Assembly: GCA_016712465.1 (NCBI GenBank)
Contig: JADJQZ010000001.1
Coordinates: forward strand, 3,224,001-3,288,000
Reading direction: 5' to 3'
DNA length: 64,000 nucleotides
Origin: Candidatus Obscuribacter sp.
GTDB lineage: Bacteria; Cyanobacteriota; Vampirovibrionia; Obscuribacterales; Obscuribacteraceae
Shown here: positions 18,118 through 26,303 of the stretch, one piece after another
How the letters are laid out: each line of letters begins with the position of its first letter
How positions within the stretch are numbered: position 1 is the first letter of the stretch
Program-made: the position numbers and the translations under genes
The notes under the pieces: model-generated
What the model was told of the DNA's origin: nothing
The model's database searches: none
The model's input: only the letters and a program-made list of their open reading frames with translations

Positions 18118-18726
18118 TCAGGCTTCAACGCCAAGGCACTGATTTAGATATTGGCCGTAAACCTGCCCGCCCGGGAGATTCAATGCCGTTTTGTAAGCAT
18201 CGACAGCATCCTCCCTGCGCCCTAGAAAATAATACAGACGCCCGATCTGCCCGTAAATGAGAGACCGCTCTTCCTGCTCGTTGCAGGCACTAAGGCGACT
18301 GGTCAAAAGAGATTGCCACACCTCGCTCTTAAGCTCTTCGGCGCTCACAGCTAACTTCTCGAATAACCTCAAGACAACATCTTCCCTCAGCAAGGACAGC
18401 AAAATGTGCTCGGTACCGGTGGACTCATTGAACAGCTCGGCAGCTTCCAGCGAGGCCTGAACAAGAACCTGCTCGGCCGGGGCGGCAAGCGGAACTTCAC
18501 CGCCAATAGCGGCACTATCACCGCTAACTGAGCCATTAAGCAAGGCGCGAACGGCTGCAAGGGTAATGTTTCGACTGCTCAAGACCTCAAAGGCCAGCCC
18601 CTCACCAAGCGCCAATAAGCCCACAAGCAACTGCTCAATTCCTACGAGCGCCTGCCCACTGCTGCGACATTCATCCTGAGCCAGAACGATAGCCTGGATT
18701 GCATTTCGGGTAAATCTTTCAAACAT
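18118..18726 (-). CDS. Stand-alone Clp N-domain protein with C-terminal TPR
   Basis: A protein of 202 residues. Residues 1-140 form the duplicated Clp N (ClpC/ClpA repeat) domain, starting MFERFTRNAIQAIVLAQDE as in ClpC, with the second repeat around STGTEHILLSLLRED. No AAA+ module follows. The last 45 residues form a TPR-like hairpin (YGQIGRLYYFLGRREDAVDA). In ClpC this domain binds substrates and adaptors. A free copy could act as an adaptor, a decoy, or a Clp-regulating factor; this is inference. No strong ribosome binding site is seen. Confidence 0.75.
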   Translation of the reverse strand: MFERFTRNAIQAIVLAQDECRSSGQALVGIEQLLVGLLALGEGLAFEVLSSRNITLAAVRALLNGSVSGDSAAIGGEVPLAAPAEQVLVQASLEAAELFNESTGTEHILLSLLREDVVLRLFEKLAVSAEELKSEVWQSLLTSRLSACNEQEERSLIYGQIGRLYYFLGRREDAVDAYKTALNLPGGQVYGQYLNQCLGVEA

Positions 18727-18962
18727 AGGTTATGCCTTTGAGAGCCGCACTGAAGTATGGCACAGGAACATCTACGCAGGCAACGGCAGGCGATCAGCTT
18801 CTGGCCTTAAGCTCGTAGGCGTGGACGTTTGCAGGAACTTAGAGAATACAAGATCGAAGTCGATTTATGGCGACTGTACGATAACAGTGGAGATGTGCGA
18901 TTACTGTTAGAGGAGGGTGAGAACAACTGAAAGAAAAGGGCTCAATCCAATCAGACTCGGAT

Positions 18963-19139
18963 ATGCAGGGTGCTACGGCAGCACTTATTAGGTCCGCCAA
19001 GAAGCCGAGAGAGCTTGCTGCGCGCTCCCGAACTGAGTTTGTTGTCATTCGTGAAGGAGTGCTCGTCAGGGAGATTCCCGAGCTTGACCAAGTTTCTGAA
19101 ACACCCGTGCAGGATACTGGTTCTTCTAGCGCGACTTGA
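18963..19139 (+). CDS. Small soluble protein, unknown
   Basis: A 58-codon frame from ATG 18963 with a protein-like composition: a basic first half (RSAKKPRELAARSR), then hydrophobic/acidic alternation (TEFVVIREGVLVREIPEL) and a polar tail. A perfect AGGAGG lies at 18911-18916. It is far from the ATG, but ten bases from an in-frame CTG at 18927, which would add 12 residues if used. On the opposite strand a 120-codon frame overlaps it but looks non-coding. I do not recognise a family. Confidence 0.4.
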   Translation: MQGATAALIRSAKKPRELAARSRTEFVVIREGVLVREIPELDQVSETPVQDTGSSSAT

Positions 19140-19370
19140 TTTTTCTGGGCTGTGATTTCGCAGCTGTCAGTAACGGCTAATTCGCCTGCTCTTTGAACCA
19201 TTCTTTACGCTCAAAATACCGAAAACCGATACCTGGCAACTGAGGTTTCTTCTTGCGAGTCGCACTAAGGCTTTACAAGCAGCACACGGCAGTTGCGGTC
19301 TAGTTTAGGGGCGGCAAACTTTCCCAAATAAACTAAAGCTTCAAGAAATCTTCCTTAGGTGCGAAAGCTT

Positions 19371-19679
19371 TCAAAAATGTGTGTAAAAAGGACGCCACAG
19401 CAATCTCACAGCAAGCGGTGCCAACCCTGCACAGATTAAGATTATGGCAATAGCAAATACTTTTCGTTTTTTTCTGGTCATCAATATCGCTGGAGTAGCG
19501 GCAACAACTGTTCCAAAGGCAAGAATGCCACCAAGGATAACTTGAAGAGTCCAAGCTCTATGTGTGCTTCCCATGTCAGTTTTATAGCAGCCATAGGCTT
19601 CCCAGCCGCCAAACAAAAGAATTGCCAGAATCAGCAGTTTCCAGAACCCAATCGAGAAAGTCTTTATAGCTTCCTGCAT
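19371..19679 (-). CDS. Small three-helix membrane protein, unknown
   Basis: About 102 residues with three hydrophobic segments (roughly residues 12-26, 45-65 and 72-92) and Arg/Lys-rich turns (TRKKRK), consistent with an inner-membrane protein. The ATG at 19679 is chosen over a TTG two codons upstream. No family recognised. It lies in a stretch containing decayed fragments, so it may be a lineage-specific gene. Confidence 0.5.
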   Translation of the reverse strand: MQEAIKTFSIGFWKLLILAILLFGGWEAYGCYKTDMGSTHRAWTLQVILGGILAFGTVVAATPAILMTRKKRKVFAIAIILICAGLAPLAVRLLWRPFYTHF

Positions 19680-19794
19680 GCTCAAGGAATCCGAAGGGAT
19701 ACGCTAGATACATCATAACACTTAACGGAGAGGGCGGCGAAAGCATCTTCAAGGGAAACGCCTCGTGATGTAGATTGACACCCATCCTTGAGAA

Positions 19795-20192
19795 ATCACT
19801 TCTCAGTTTCCTCCGTCCAGTCATTAAGGCTGTCAAATTCAAAGCGCCAAGTTTTGTCATCTGCAGGATAGTACTCCTGACTTTCGCCCTCACTCCTGAC
19901 AAAAACGAAATGTCCATTTCGGCAGCCGTTCTTCCCTTCACCACGGCTGGCTAGACTGCCATCCGGAGGCAGGGTTCAACCGTGCCCCCGGCTCTCAATC
20001 GGAATCAAAATTGGAGATGCAGGATAGGCTGCCATCTTCTCGGTAATACCTCCAGAAACCAGTCGGGACCTTCTTTTTCTTGAACTTAGGATTGTAATCT
20101 CCCTCCTGCCAGACTTTCTCTTCTCTCTCGTACAATGATTCCGCCGATACTCCTTAGGGTCTTGCTACTTCAGACATGCAAGTCCATCCGCT
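19795..20192 (-). pseudogene. Decayed coding fragments (transposase-like HTH remnant and MORN-like piece)
   Basis: Reading the reverse strand, two protein-like stretches are broken by stops. The first (about 20190-19995) begins with an HTH-like SEVARP, an in-frame stop, then GVSAESLYER, resembling the helix-turn-helix of IS3-type OrfA. It continues into KVPTGFWRYYREDGSL, which resembles a MORN-like repeat, and ends at 19995. The second (about 19966-19796) reads NGHFVFVRSEGESQEYY and lacks a start. The composition is clearly coding, but no intact frame remains. Family calls are tentative. Confidence 0.35.
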
Positions 20193-20326
20193 CTAAAGTT
20201 CAGGCAACTAGTATGACTTCTCTCTTACGGGGCATGCCGGAGAAAAGGAAGGACGATCCGACTGATAGTAACAGGGTTATAATGAGCCTGAAGTGTTCAG
20301 AATGACAAGAATGACTTAAGAACAAA

Positions 20327-20932
20327 ATGACTAATTCGAAGCTCCCACTTATACCTTTTTGCATTGCAGCCAGTGTGATTATCATAGGAAGCGTGGCTAG
20401 TCTGTTTATGGCACCTGCAAAGGACAAGCCTTGTCCCTTTCCAGACATAGGCTCACCAATTGCATCAGCGATGGTGATTTATGATTCGAGGGAGATTCAA
20501 TTAGATACAAGAAAACTTGCGGTTATTATCAATCAATCATCGAACGAAGCAAACGCAAAGGCGGAAGACGTACCTTTACCACAGGGAGGTATATTTAAGC
20601 TTGTTCGAGTTAAGAAACCAATGGGATTAGTAGTGGTTATCAACGATTCACCAGAATCGATAGAAGAAATTCGAGAACTTGCCGCCGAGGCAGAGAAGCA
20701 GAAACTGTTACCAAAGGAGTCAATTGCGAAGCTCAGAAATTGCAACGCACGCCTGGATGTTTCGTCAGCAAACAACCCGACCAAAGTTACGGATAAGGCT
20801 ATTATCATAGATGCTACGATGACAGATCTAGATCCTGCAAACCCAGCAGTTCAACACTTTCTGCATACTCTCCAAGGTTCTGCGCAAGGCATCACATTCG
20901 ACTGCGTAAACGGAGTATGGTTGAAACCGTAG
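20327..20932 (+). CDS. Membrane-anchored protein, unknown
   Basis: A protein of 201 residues with one N-terminal hydrophobic segment (about residues 7-29) and a soluble remainder, probably periplasmic. No catalytic motif is visible. The soluble part has a regular alternation of strands and helices with a central SIEEIRELAAEAEKQKLL helix. An AAGAA stretch precedes the ATG. It converges with the next gene: the stops are adjacent at 20932/20933. Family not recognised. Confidence 0.55.
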   Translation: MTNSKLPLIPFCIAASVIIIGSVASLFMAPAKDKPCPFPDIGSPIASAMVIYDSREIQLDTRKLAVIINQSSNEANAKAEDVPLPQGGIFKLVRVKKPMGLVVVINDSPESIEEIRELAAEAEKQKLLPKESIAKLRNCNARLDVSSANNPTKVTDKAIIIDATMTDLDPANPAVQHFLHTLQGSAQGITFDCVNGVWLKP

Positions 20933-21577
20933 CTAAGTATCTTGGACAGCACGGTCCCCTTGCATCACCTGACTACAGAAGCAGGGGGCCATTGCAAGAA
21001 TTTCCCGACAAGAGCGCTGAAGTTCCTTCGTTGACTTCCTCAGCATCTCACGATTTGCATCTTGCTTTTTATTCAGCAGTTGAGGGTGCCAGAGGTGGGC
21101 ATCAGAATCATGAGGTAGGTCTTCAATTTCAGAGAGTTCCTGAACAATAATCTTAAACGGTTCAACCTCCCCCAATTCAAGCTCGAGAATTGCCGCGCTT
21201 AGAGAAAAGAGATCAGCGAGATTGGGCTCGGGAGCTTCCAAACAAGCGCGGGCATAAAAGGAAAGCGAGTAAACCGGCTCCTCCAGTTCAAGAAGCAGCG
21301 CCTCAAGCTTGGCACTCGCATCACGGAAAACCTCTCCTTCGAACTTTTGACGAATCGACAGCCTTGTGGTCTGATCAATACCTGCAAGCGCCTGATCCAG
21401 CTTCAGCTCCAGTTCGATAAACCACTCCATGTGCAACTCAAAAAGTACACCCAGTTGATCGGCAAGCCGCCAGAGTTTACTGCATCCATCTAGAAGTCCC
21501 TGCTCTCCCCTGATGACGGCGTAAATCTGCTCGACCAGAGCCAGATAAGCATCCGAGGAAAGTAGAGAATCATTCAT
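20933..21577 (-). CDS. Soluble helical protein, unknown
   Basis: About 214 residues from ATG 21577 (MNDSLLSSDAYLALVEQIY). It is rich in Leu and Glu and predicted largely helical (LEALLLELEEPVYSLSFYARA), without a signal peptide or membrane segment. No motif identifies a family. Upstream codons in the same frame look non-coding, so the shorter start is preferred although no clear ribosome binding site is present. Confidence 0.5.
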   Translation of the reverse strand: MNDSLLSSDAYLALVEQIYAVIRGEQGLLDGCSKLWRLADQLGVLFELHMEWFIELELKLDQALAGIDQTTRLSIRQKFEGEVFRDASAKLEALLLELEEPVYSLSFYARACLEAPEPNLADLFSLSAAILELELGEVEPFKIIVQELSEIEDLPHDSDAHLWHPQLLNKKQDANREMLRKSTKELQRSCREILAMAPCFCSQVMQGDRAVQDT

Positions 21578-21709
21578 TGGTGAAGGTAAACAGTTGACTG
21601 AAGGATATTTCAAGTCAAAATTGTACAGTCTGGTCAAAGGTGCGGGCAAGGTCAATGTCATTGCTCATAACATCCTCAGGGTAAACTGTAAGGATAGACG
21701 CCTTAGTAA

Positions 21710-22663
21710 ATGGATTTCGAGAGCACGATGGAAGAGGTCAAGCCGGAAGCTGAAGATAAGCCGCCACTATGGCAGCTTATCATAATTTGGACGGCGCCCA
21801 TCTGGTGGACTGCGACCTACATTATGGCAGTGGCACTTTTTAGCAGAGCATGCCTGCAAACTGACTTTATCAACCCGGGTCTAATTCCCCGGGAGTATCT
21901 CAGTATCCCTCTTTACCTAGTGCCAGTGCTCACTTCAGTAATCTTGTTAAATGTGAAACCTTGGTTCAAGTATCAACTCGGACCGCTAATAATTGTCTGG
22001 CTGCTGCTCTCTATTTTTGCCGGACTTTCCCCCAACCGGTTTTCCCAGATCCTTTGGAAAGCGAGCGGCTGCCCAACCAGCCTACCTCTAGAGGCGCTGG
22101 AAAAGCGGGTAACCGATCTCTACCTGCCGGGACGCTGCAATGAATTCCTGAATGGGCGAGCCACCAGAGTTCTAATTCTCATGAAAGAAAAGCCTCTCTG
22201 TCATCAAACCAATCCCAAGTTCCTTTACCGACTCCTGGTAATTGGTCCCGGCTTGAACAGTGCCGTATCTTGCTTTCATGAGCGGCTGACTGAAGAAGGT
22301 ACGCTGTTAAAATACACCACAATCAGCAGCGAACCTGAATTTCCCTTCGCGGATAGTGAATCAGGCAATGAGTCAAAGATAGCCTTGCAAAGCCGGAAGA
22401 TTGAAATATCCAGAAGCCAGGTAGCTGAGCTGAACTCCTTGCTGGAAGAAGCTGAAAGCTATTACGCTAAGAACAAGTACATCTCCTATGAAATGATCCC
22501 GGCAGCCAGACACTATCTCCTGGAGTTTCAAGTTAAGGGTCGCTACTACTATTACGACTTTGAGGGTAAAGACCCGGGAAATTCCGCCTGCACTAAAGAA
22601 GCGCTTTTGCCGCAATTCCTCAAAGGTCTGCTGGCAAGAAACCGCTCTCTTTGCAAAGACTAA
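21710..22663 (+). CDS. Multi-pass membrane protein with soluble C-terminal domain, unknown
   Basis: A protein of 317 residues. Hydrophobic segments lie at about residues 21-45, 65-82 and 90-105, followed by a soluble region of about 200 residues with several cysteines and a Tyr-rich end (GRYYYYDFEGKD). No known domain. The first residues are acidic (ESTMEEVKPEAEDK), suggesting a cytosolic N-terminus. It ends nine bases before the convergent TPR gene. Confidence 0.55.
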   Translation: MDFESTMEEVKPEAEDKPPLWQLIIIWTAPIWWTATYIMAVALFSRACLQTDFINPGLIPREYLSIPLYLVPVLTSVILLNVKPWFKYQLGPLIIVWLLLSIFAGLSPNRFSQILWKASGCPTSLPLEALEKRVTDLYLPGRCNEFLNGRATRVLILMKEKPLCHQTNPKFLYRLLVIGPGLNSAVSCFHERLTEEGTLLKYTTISSEPEFPFADSESGNESKIALQSRKIEISRSQVAELNSLLEEAESYYAKNKYISYEMIPAARHYLLEFQVKGRYYYYDFEGKDPGNSACTKEALLPQFLKGLLARNRSLCKD

Positions 22664-22672
22664 GAAACCTCG

Positions 22673-23398
22673 TTAGCGGTCCCCCAATGACCTGGCAAAG
22701 GAGAGATCACTCTCCGTGCGCGCTCGAAATACTTCATCACTGGGTTCGGCATTTGCTAGTGCCAATTCGAAGAGGCGGCAAGCCTTTTTGGAATCACGCT
22801 TCTCCATGAGACTATGCCAGGCCTGCTGGCTATAACAATTTGCCAGATTGCGCCTGGCTAAAACATAGTTTGGGTTTACGGCAAGGGCTTGCTTATAGAA
22901 CGAGATAGACCGCTCAATAGAAGTACCTGCCTCATTGCCTCTAGCATTCAATAATTCTTCCGCCTTTGGTGGTTGAGAGAGAGGAGCGTCCCTTTGTGCC
23001 AACTGCCAGGAGCGCTGACGTGACCTGAACATTACCTCCAAGGGAGAGGCAAATGTGCGTCCAAGTAGGTTATCCGCCACTTCAATTGAATCTCGGTTCA
23101 ATCTAATCGAGACATTGCTCAACTCACAGGTACAGGTCTGAATCGTTTTAGGAAGCACAGAAAGTCTGCCTACATTCTTTGCAGAAGCAATATGCCCAAG
23201 AGCTTTCTTCTGCGCGCCGGTCAGCTCTATAGATCTGGCGCCTTTGTCTAAAGAAAGTTTCTGAGAACTGGTGAGAAGCAGCCTGGTATGAGGGCCACTA
23301 ATGTGCCCCATGTTTACGAGTCCATCGGCAAGGGCCGGTGAGGCGGCAAATACCACCAGCAAAAATGCAATCAGGCAAGCCGGAAACTTCAATCTCAA
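22673..23398 (-). CDS. Secreted TPR-containing protein
   Basis: A protein of 241 residues with a clear signal peptide (MRLKFPACLIAFLLVVFAASPALA). The C-terminal 90 residues contain TPR-like repeats (SIERSISFYKQALAVNPNYVLARRNLANCY). The middle has no known motif. It lies 14 bases downstream of lpxC on the same strand and is probably read through from it. Role unknown; periplasmic. Confidence 0.6.
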   Translation of the reverse strand: MRLKFPACLIAFLLVVFAASPALADGLVNMGHISGPHTRLLLTSSQKLSLDKGARSIELTGAQKKALGHIASAKNVGRLSVLPKTIQTCTCELSNVSIRLNRDSIEVADNLLGRTFASPLEVMFRSRQRSWQLAQRDAPLSQPPKAEELLNARGNEAGTSIERSISFYKQALAVNPNYVLARRNLANCYSQQAWHSLMEKRDSKKACRLFELALANAEPSDEVFRARTESDLSFARSLGDR

Positions 23399-23412
23399 AT
23401 CAAATTGAGCTC

Positions 23413-24267
23413 CTACTGGAGCCCCAGGACGGAAGCTAGTTTACGGGCGATGTCCACATCCATCTCGTGACCGCCCTTGATACTGATAAAGCGAGCCTTG
23501 ATGCGGAGGGGATTGATGCCAATTAGTGCCAGATCGCCAATAAGATCAAGAAGCTTGTGACGCACCGGCTCATCGGCAGATTTAAGCGGCATGGTAAATC
23601 CGTCTTCCGTGAGGCTGACTACGTCTTTGTCGAGCCCAAGCATCTCGTGCTCCTTGAGCATGCCGAAGGTACGGGCCTCATAGATTTCCTTGATATCCCT
23701 TGAAACATCCCAGCTCTGCCATTTCTGACCGATGAGAGGATGCTTCCAATCCATCAAGTAGGTAACGGAGAACTTCTCAGCCGGAACTGCAATTATGGAG
23801 CGATCACCTTTCTCTACCGTAACAGCGGTGGGCAAGGTGACATCACAGGTAATGGCTCGGCGCTCAATACCATTTTCCTCAAACAGCTTGATCCAGAACT
23901 CAGCACTGCCGTCGGCCAGAGGCATTTCCGGACCGTCCACATAAACATAGAGATCATCAAGTCCCCAGAGGGTCGCCGCACAAAGGAAGTGCTCTACTAT
24001 GCAGAGCCTGGTGCGATCAACACCGAGCACAACGTTGCGCAGGGTATTGACCACCATGGATGTTTTAGCCGGAAAGGAAATCGGCAGACCTTTTTTATCC
24101 TGGTCTTGAGCATTGGGCATAAAAAAGACGATACCGGCGCCCTCAGGGGCACGGTATAGTTCCACCAGGATATCTTGCTTAGAAGTCAGACCCCGTCCTT
24201 TGTAGGAAGCCAATTTGCTACCTGGATCCAGAGCTTTCTTGATGTCTTCGGCAAGAAGATTAGTCAT
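23413..24267 (-). CDS. lpxC: UDP-3-O-acyl-N-acetylglucosamine deacetylase
   Basis: A protein of 284 residues, close to the family length. Zinc ligands and catalytic residues are all visible: the VEHF motif (Glu92, His93), His237 and Asp241 in DEPVRHKLLDLIGD, and His267 in GGHEMD. It performs the committed deacetylation step of lipid A synthesis in the cytosol. Here it follows lpxD rather than standing alone, inside a bamA-skp-lpxD-lpxC run on the reverse strand, with a 121-base gap after lpxD. Confidence 0.92.
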   Translation of the reverse strand: MTNLLAEDIKKALDPGSKLASYKGRGLTSKQDILVELYRAPEGAGIVFFMPNAQDQDKKGLPISFPAKTSMVVNTLRNVVLGVDRTRLCIVEHFLCAATLWGLDDLYVYVDGPEMPLADGSAEFWIKLFEENGIERRAITCDVTLPTAVTVEKGDRSIIAVPAEKFSVTYLMDWKHPLIGQKWQSWDVSRDIKEIYEARTFGMLKEHEMLGLDKDVVSLTEDGFTMPLKSADEPVRHKLLDLIGDLALIGINPLRIKARFISIKGGHEMDVDIARKLASVLGLQ

Positions 24268-24388
24268 TTTGTCCTCGCGGTCTTAATCTATTGGTTCGGC
24301 TGATTAGCCTGCCTGTCACAAAAGTGCAATTAGCAGCCAATCTACAATTCAGAGCGAAATTCTGGCGAATTTCTTGCACGCCCCGATT

Positions 24389-25516
24389 TTATTTAGCAGC
24401 TACCTGCTTCTCCAGAATCTGCTGTTCCAGAAGAGCGATACGCTTCTTCAGATCTTTGAGATCATCAAGCACCTTGGGCATGCGCCTTACGGCAGCAATC
24501 TGACCAAAGAATTCGCGACCGGGAAGCGCAGGAGTACCGGCATGAATTTCGCCGCTACCGATATCACGCATGGCACCAGAAGCACCAGCTAAAACCGCAT
24601 CCGGTGCCATGGTGATATGGTCGGAGAGGTTGGCGCTGCCGCCCAGCACGCTGCGATCACCCACCGAGCAGGAGCCGCCCACAGCGGCATTGGCTATGAT
24701 CATCACATCTTTGCCGATGCGGTTGTTGTGAGCAATCATAACCAGATTATCGATTTTGGAGCCTGAGCCGATAACAGTAGAGCCCATGGTGGCACGGTCA
24801 ATGGTGGCATAAGAGCCGACTTCCACATCATCTTCCAGAACCACGTTACCGATCTGGGGGATCTTCAAGAGTGGGTTGGGATCCTGACTGAAGTCTTTAC
24901 GGCCGCTCTGGTTTTTCTCCAGGTTTGATTCACGCTCTGTGACATAGCCGAAACCGTCTGCACCAAGGGCGGCGCCTTGCTGGAGAATAACGCGATTACC
25001 GATTTTGACATAGTCGGCAATCAAGCAAGCCGGGTAGAAATGGCAGTCTTCACCGACTATAACCTCGCCACCAATGACGGTGTGAGACATAATGATAGTG
25101 CGGGCACCGATTTTGCACTTCGGTCCGATTACAACGTAAGGACCAATAGCCACACCTTCGCCAATCTCAGTAGACGGGTCGATGATGGCGGTGGGGTGTA
25201 TGCCGGCCGGCGGAGTATAGCGCTTGGGTTTGAGAGCCGTGAGAATCCTCTGGATAGCCAGATTCGGTCTATCCACCAGAATGAAGGTACGCTCGGGATA
25301 GTCTTTTTCGGTGCCGGTTGGAGCCAACACAGCTTTTGCTTTGCACTGGGGCAGTTTCTTCACCAGTTGCTTATCGAAGACAAAGGCCAGATCGTCTTCG
25401 CCGGCATGAACTGGGGAGGGGGAAACGGTACTTACTTTTATTTGCCCGTCTCCATGGACGGTGCCACCAAGCATCTGGGCAATTTGAGCGAGGCTCATTT
25501 CCTGGGGGAGTCTCAT
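24389..25516 (-). CDS. lpxD: UDP-3-O-(3-hydroxyacyl)glucosamine N-acyltransferase
   Basis: About 375 residues from ATG 25516, chosen for AGGAGG just upstream; an earlier frame lacks a site. Residues 1-100 are the uridine-binding LpxD domain. Then a left-handed beta-helix of hexapeptide repeats (GEGVAIGPYVVIGPKCKIG and later turns) runs to about 345, followed by a C-terminal helix (DDLKDLKKRIALLEQQILE). The catalytic His is in MIAHNNRIGK. It adds the N-linked hydroxyacyl chain during lipid A synthesis. The C-terminal helix could form the trimer coiled coil. Confidence 0.92.
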   Translation of the reverse strand: MRLPQEMSLAQIAQMLGGTVHGDGQIKVSTVSPSPVHAGEDDLAFVFDKQLVKKLPQCKAKAVLAPTGTEKDYPERTFILVDRPNLAIQRILTALKPKRYTPPAGIHPTAIIDPSTEIGEGVAIGPYVVIGPKCKIGARTIIMSHTVIGGEVIVGEDCHFYPACLIADYVKIGNRVILQQGAALGADGFGYVTERESNLEKNQSGRKDFSQDPNPLLKIPQIGNVVLEDDVEVGSYATIDRATMGSTVIGSGSKIDNLVMIAHNNRIGKDVMIIANAAVGGSCSVGDRSVLGGSANLSDHITMAPDAVLAGASGAMRDIGSGEIHAGTPALPGREFFGQIAAVRRMPKVLDDLKDLKKRIALLEQQILEKQVAAK

Positions 25517-25615
25517 AAGACCTCCTGACTGATCTTGAGAGCTTGCCTGTTTTAGGCAGCTCGAGTGCAATAACAAACTAACTATAACTACGATTCGAAC
25601 GGCAAAGACTGCCAG

Positions 25616-25656
25616 AAAAAAGAAGGCTTACCCTCTGAAATAGCGGGTAAGCCTTC
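25616..25656 (-). terminator. Rho-independent terminator after the skp-like gene
   Basis: A perfect 12-bp stem (25622-25633 with 25645-25656), 11-base loop and six U residues on the reverse strand. It lies about 20 bases after the skp stop, so bamA-skp is likely a unit separate from lpxD-lpxC. Confidence 0.75.
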
Positions 25657-25677
25657 CAAACGATCACCTTGGGGCAC

Positions 25678-26202
25678 CTACTTGCTGGTGGTACCAGCGC
25701 CGGAGCTGCTTACCTGAGACAAGCGCTTGACAACGCCGTCGGTTATATCGGTTCCGCCGAGGAGCACGGCACCTTTCATGAAGACGGTGTCAAGCTTACG
25801 GCTATCTGCTTCAGCTTTAATGGCGGCATCGATGTCGGACTCAAGCGTGGTCTCCAGGCTCTGAGCCTGTGACTGGGCTTTTTTGTACTCGGCGTCGATT
25901 CTGCTCTGCAGTTTCTTCTGCAGGGTTTCCAGTTCAGCTTGAGGCTTTTTGGCTACCTTGGCTTCTTCGTATTGCTTGTTGGATTCTTCCAGAAGCTTGC
26001 GCACGGAATCTTCAACACGCTTCAGCTCATCAGCGGCCTTCTGAGCTTTGGTGAAGCTGGTAATGACTTTCTCGCGATCCACAACACCAATTGTGGAAGC
26101 CGGTTTAGCGGCGTTTTGGGCCTGTGCCGGAAGAGCTTGAGCTGCGCAGGCAGCAACAACCACACCCATGGCTACGGCAAAAGACTTTTGAACGTACTGC
26201 AT
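25678..26202 (-). CDS. skp: OmpH/Skp-family periplasmic chaperone
   Basis: About 174 residues from ATG 26202, with GGAGAG upstream. A signal peptide (ending ALPAQAQ) precedes the mature start TIGVVDREKVITSF, typical of OmpH/Skp. A long charged coiled-coil region follows (residues 55-135; QKAADELKRVEDSVRKLLEE), and the C-terminal strand includes GGTDITDGVVKRL. Skp holds unfolded outer-membrane proteins in the periplasm. The position immediately downstream of bamA matches many diderms. Confidence 0.88.
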   Translation of the reverse strand: MQYVQKSFAVAMGVVVAACAAQALPAQAQNAAKPASTIGVVDREKVITSFTKAQKAADELKRVEDSVRKLLEESNKQYEEAKVAKKPQAELETLQKKLQSRIDAEYKKAQSQAQSLETTLESDIDAAIKAEADSRKLDTVFMKGAVLLGGTDITDGVVKRLSQVSSSGAGTTSK

Positions 26203-26303
26203 TCTTCTCTCCAAAGAACTAAATCACAACACATAAAATGCGCCTGAGAGCACAGTTTACACCATTGGGCAGATGACCACCTGAAAAGCCGGGTTGTCTC
26301 TAT

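Noticed and set aside
18839..19201. Reverse frame of 120 codons
   Set aside because: It opposes a better small forward frame, has low-complexity Ser-rich composition and no start signal.
19582..19944. Reverse frame of 120 codons beside the small membrane gene
   Set aside because: It overlaps the membrane-protein gene in another frame and lacks coding character; the decayed fragments lie in a different frame.
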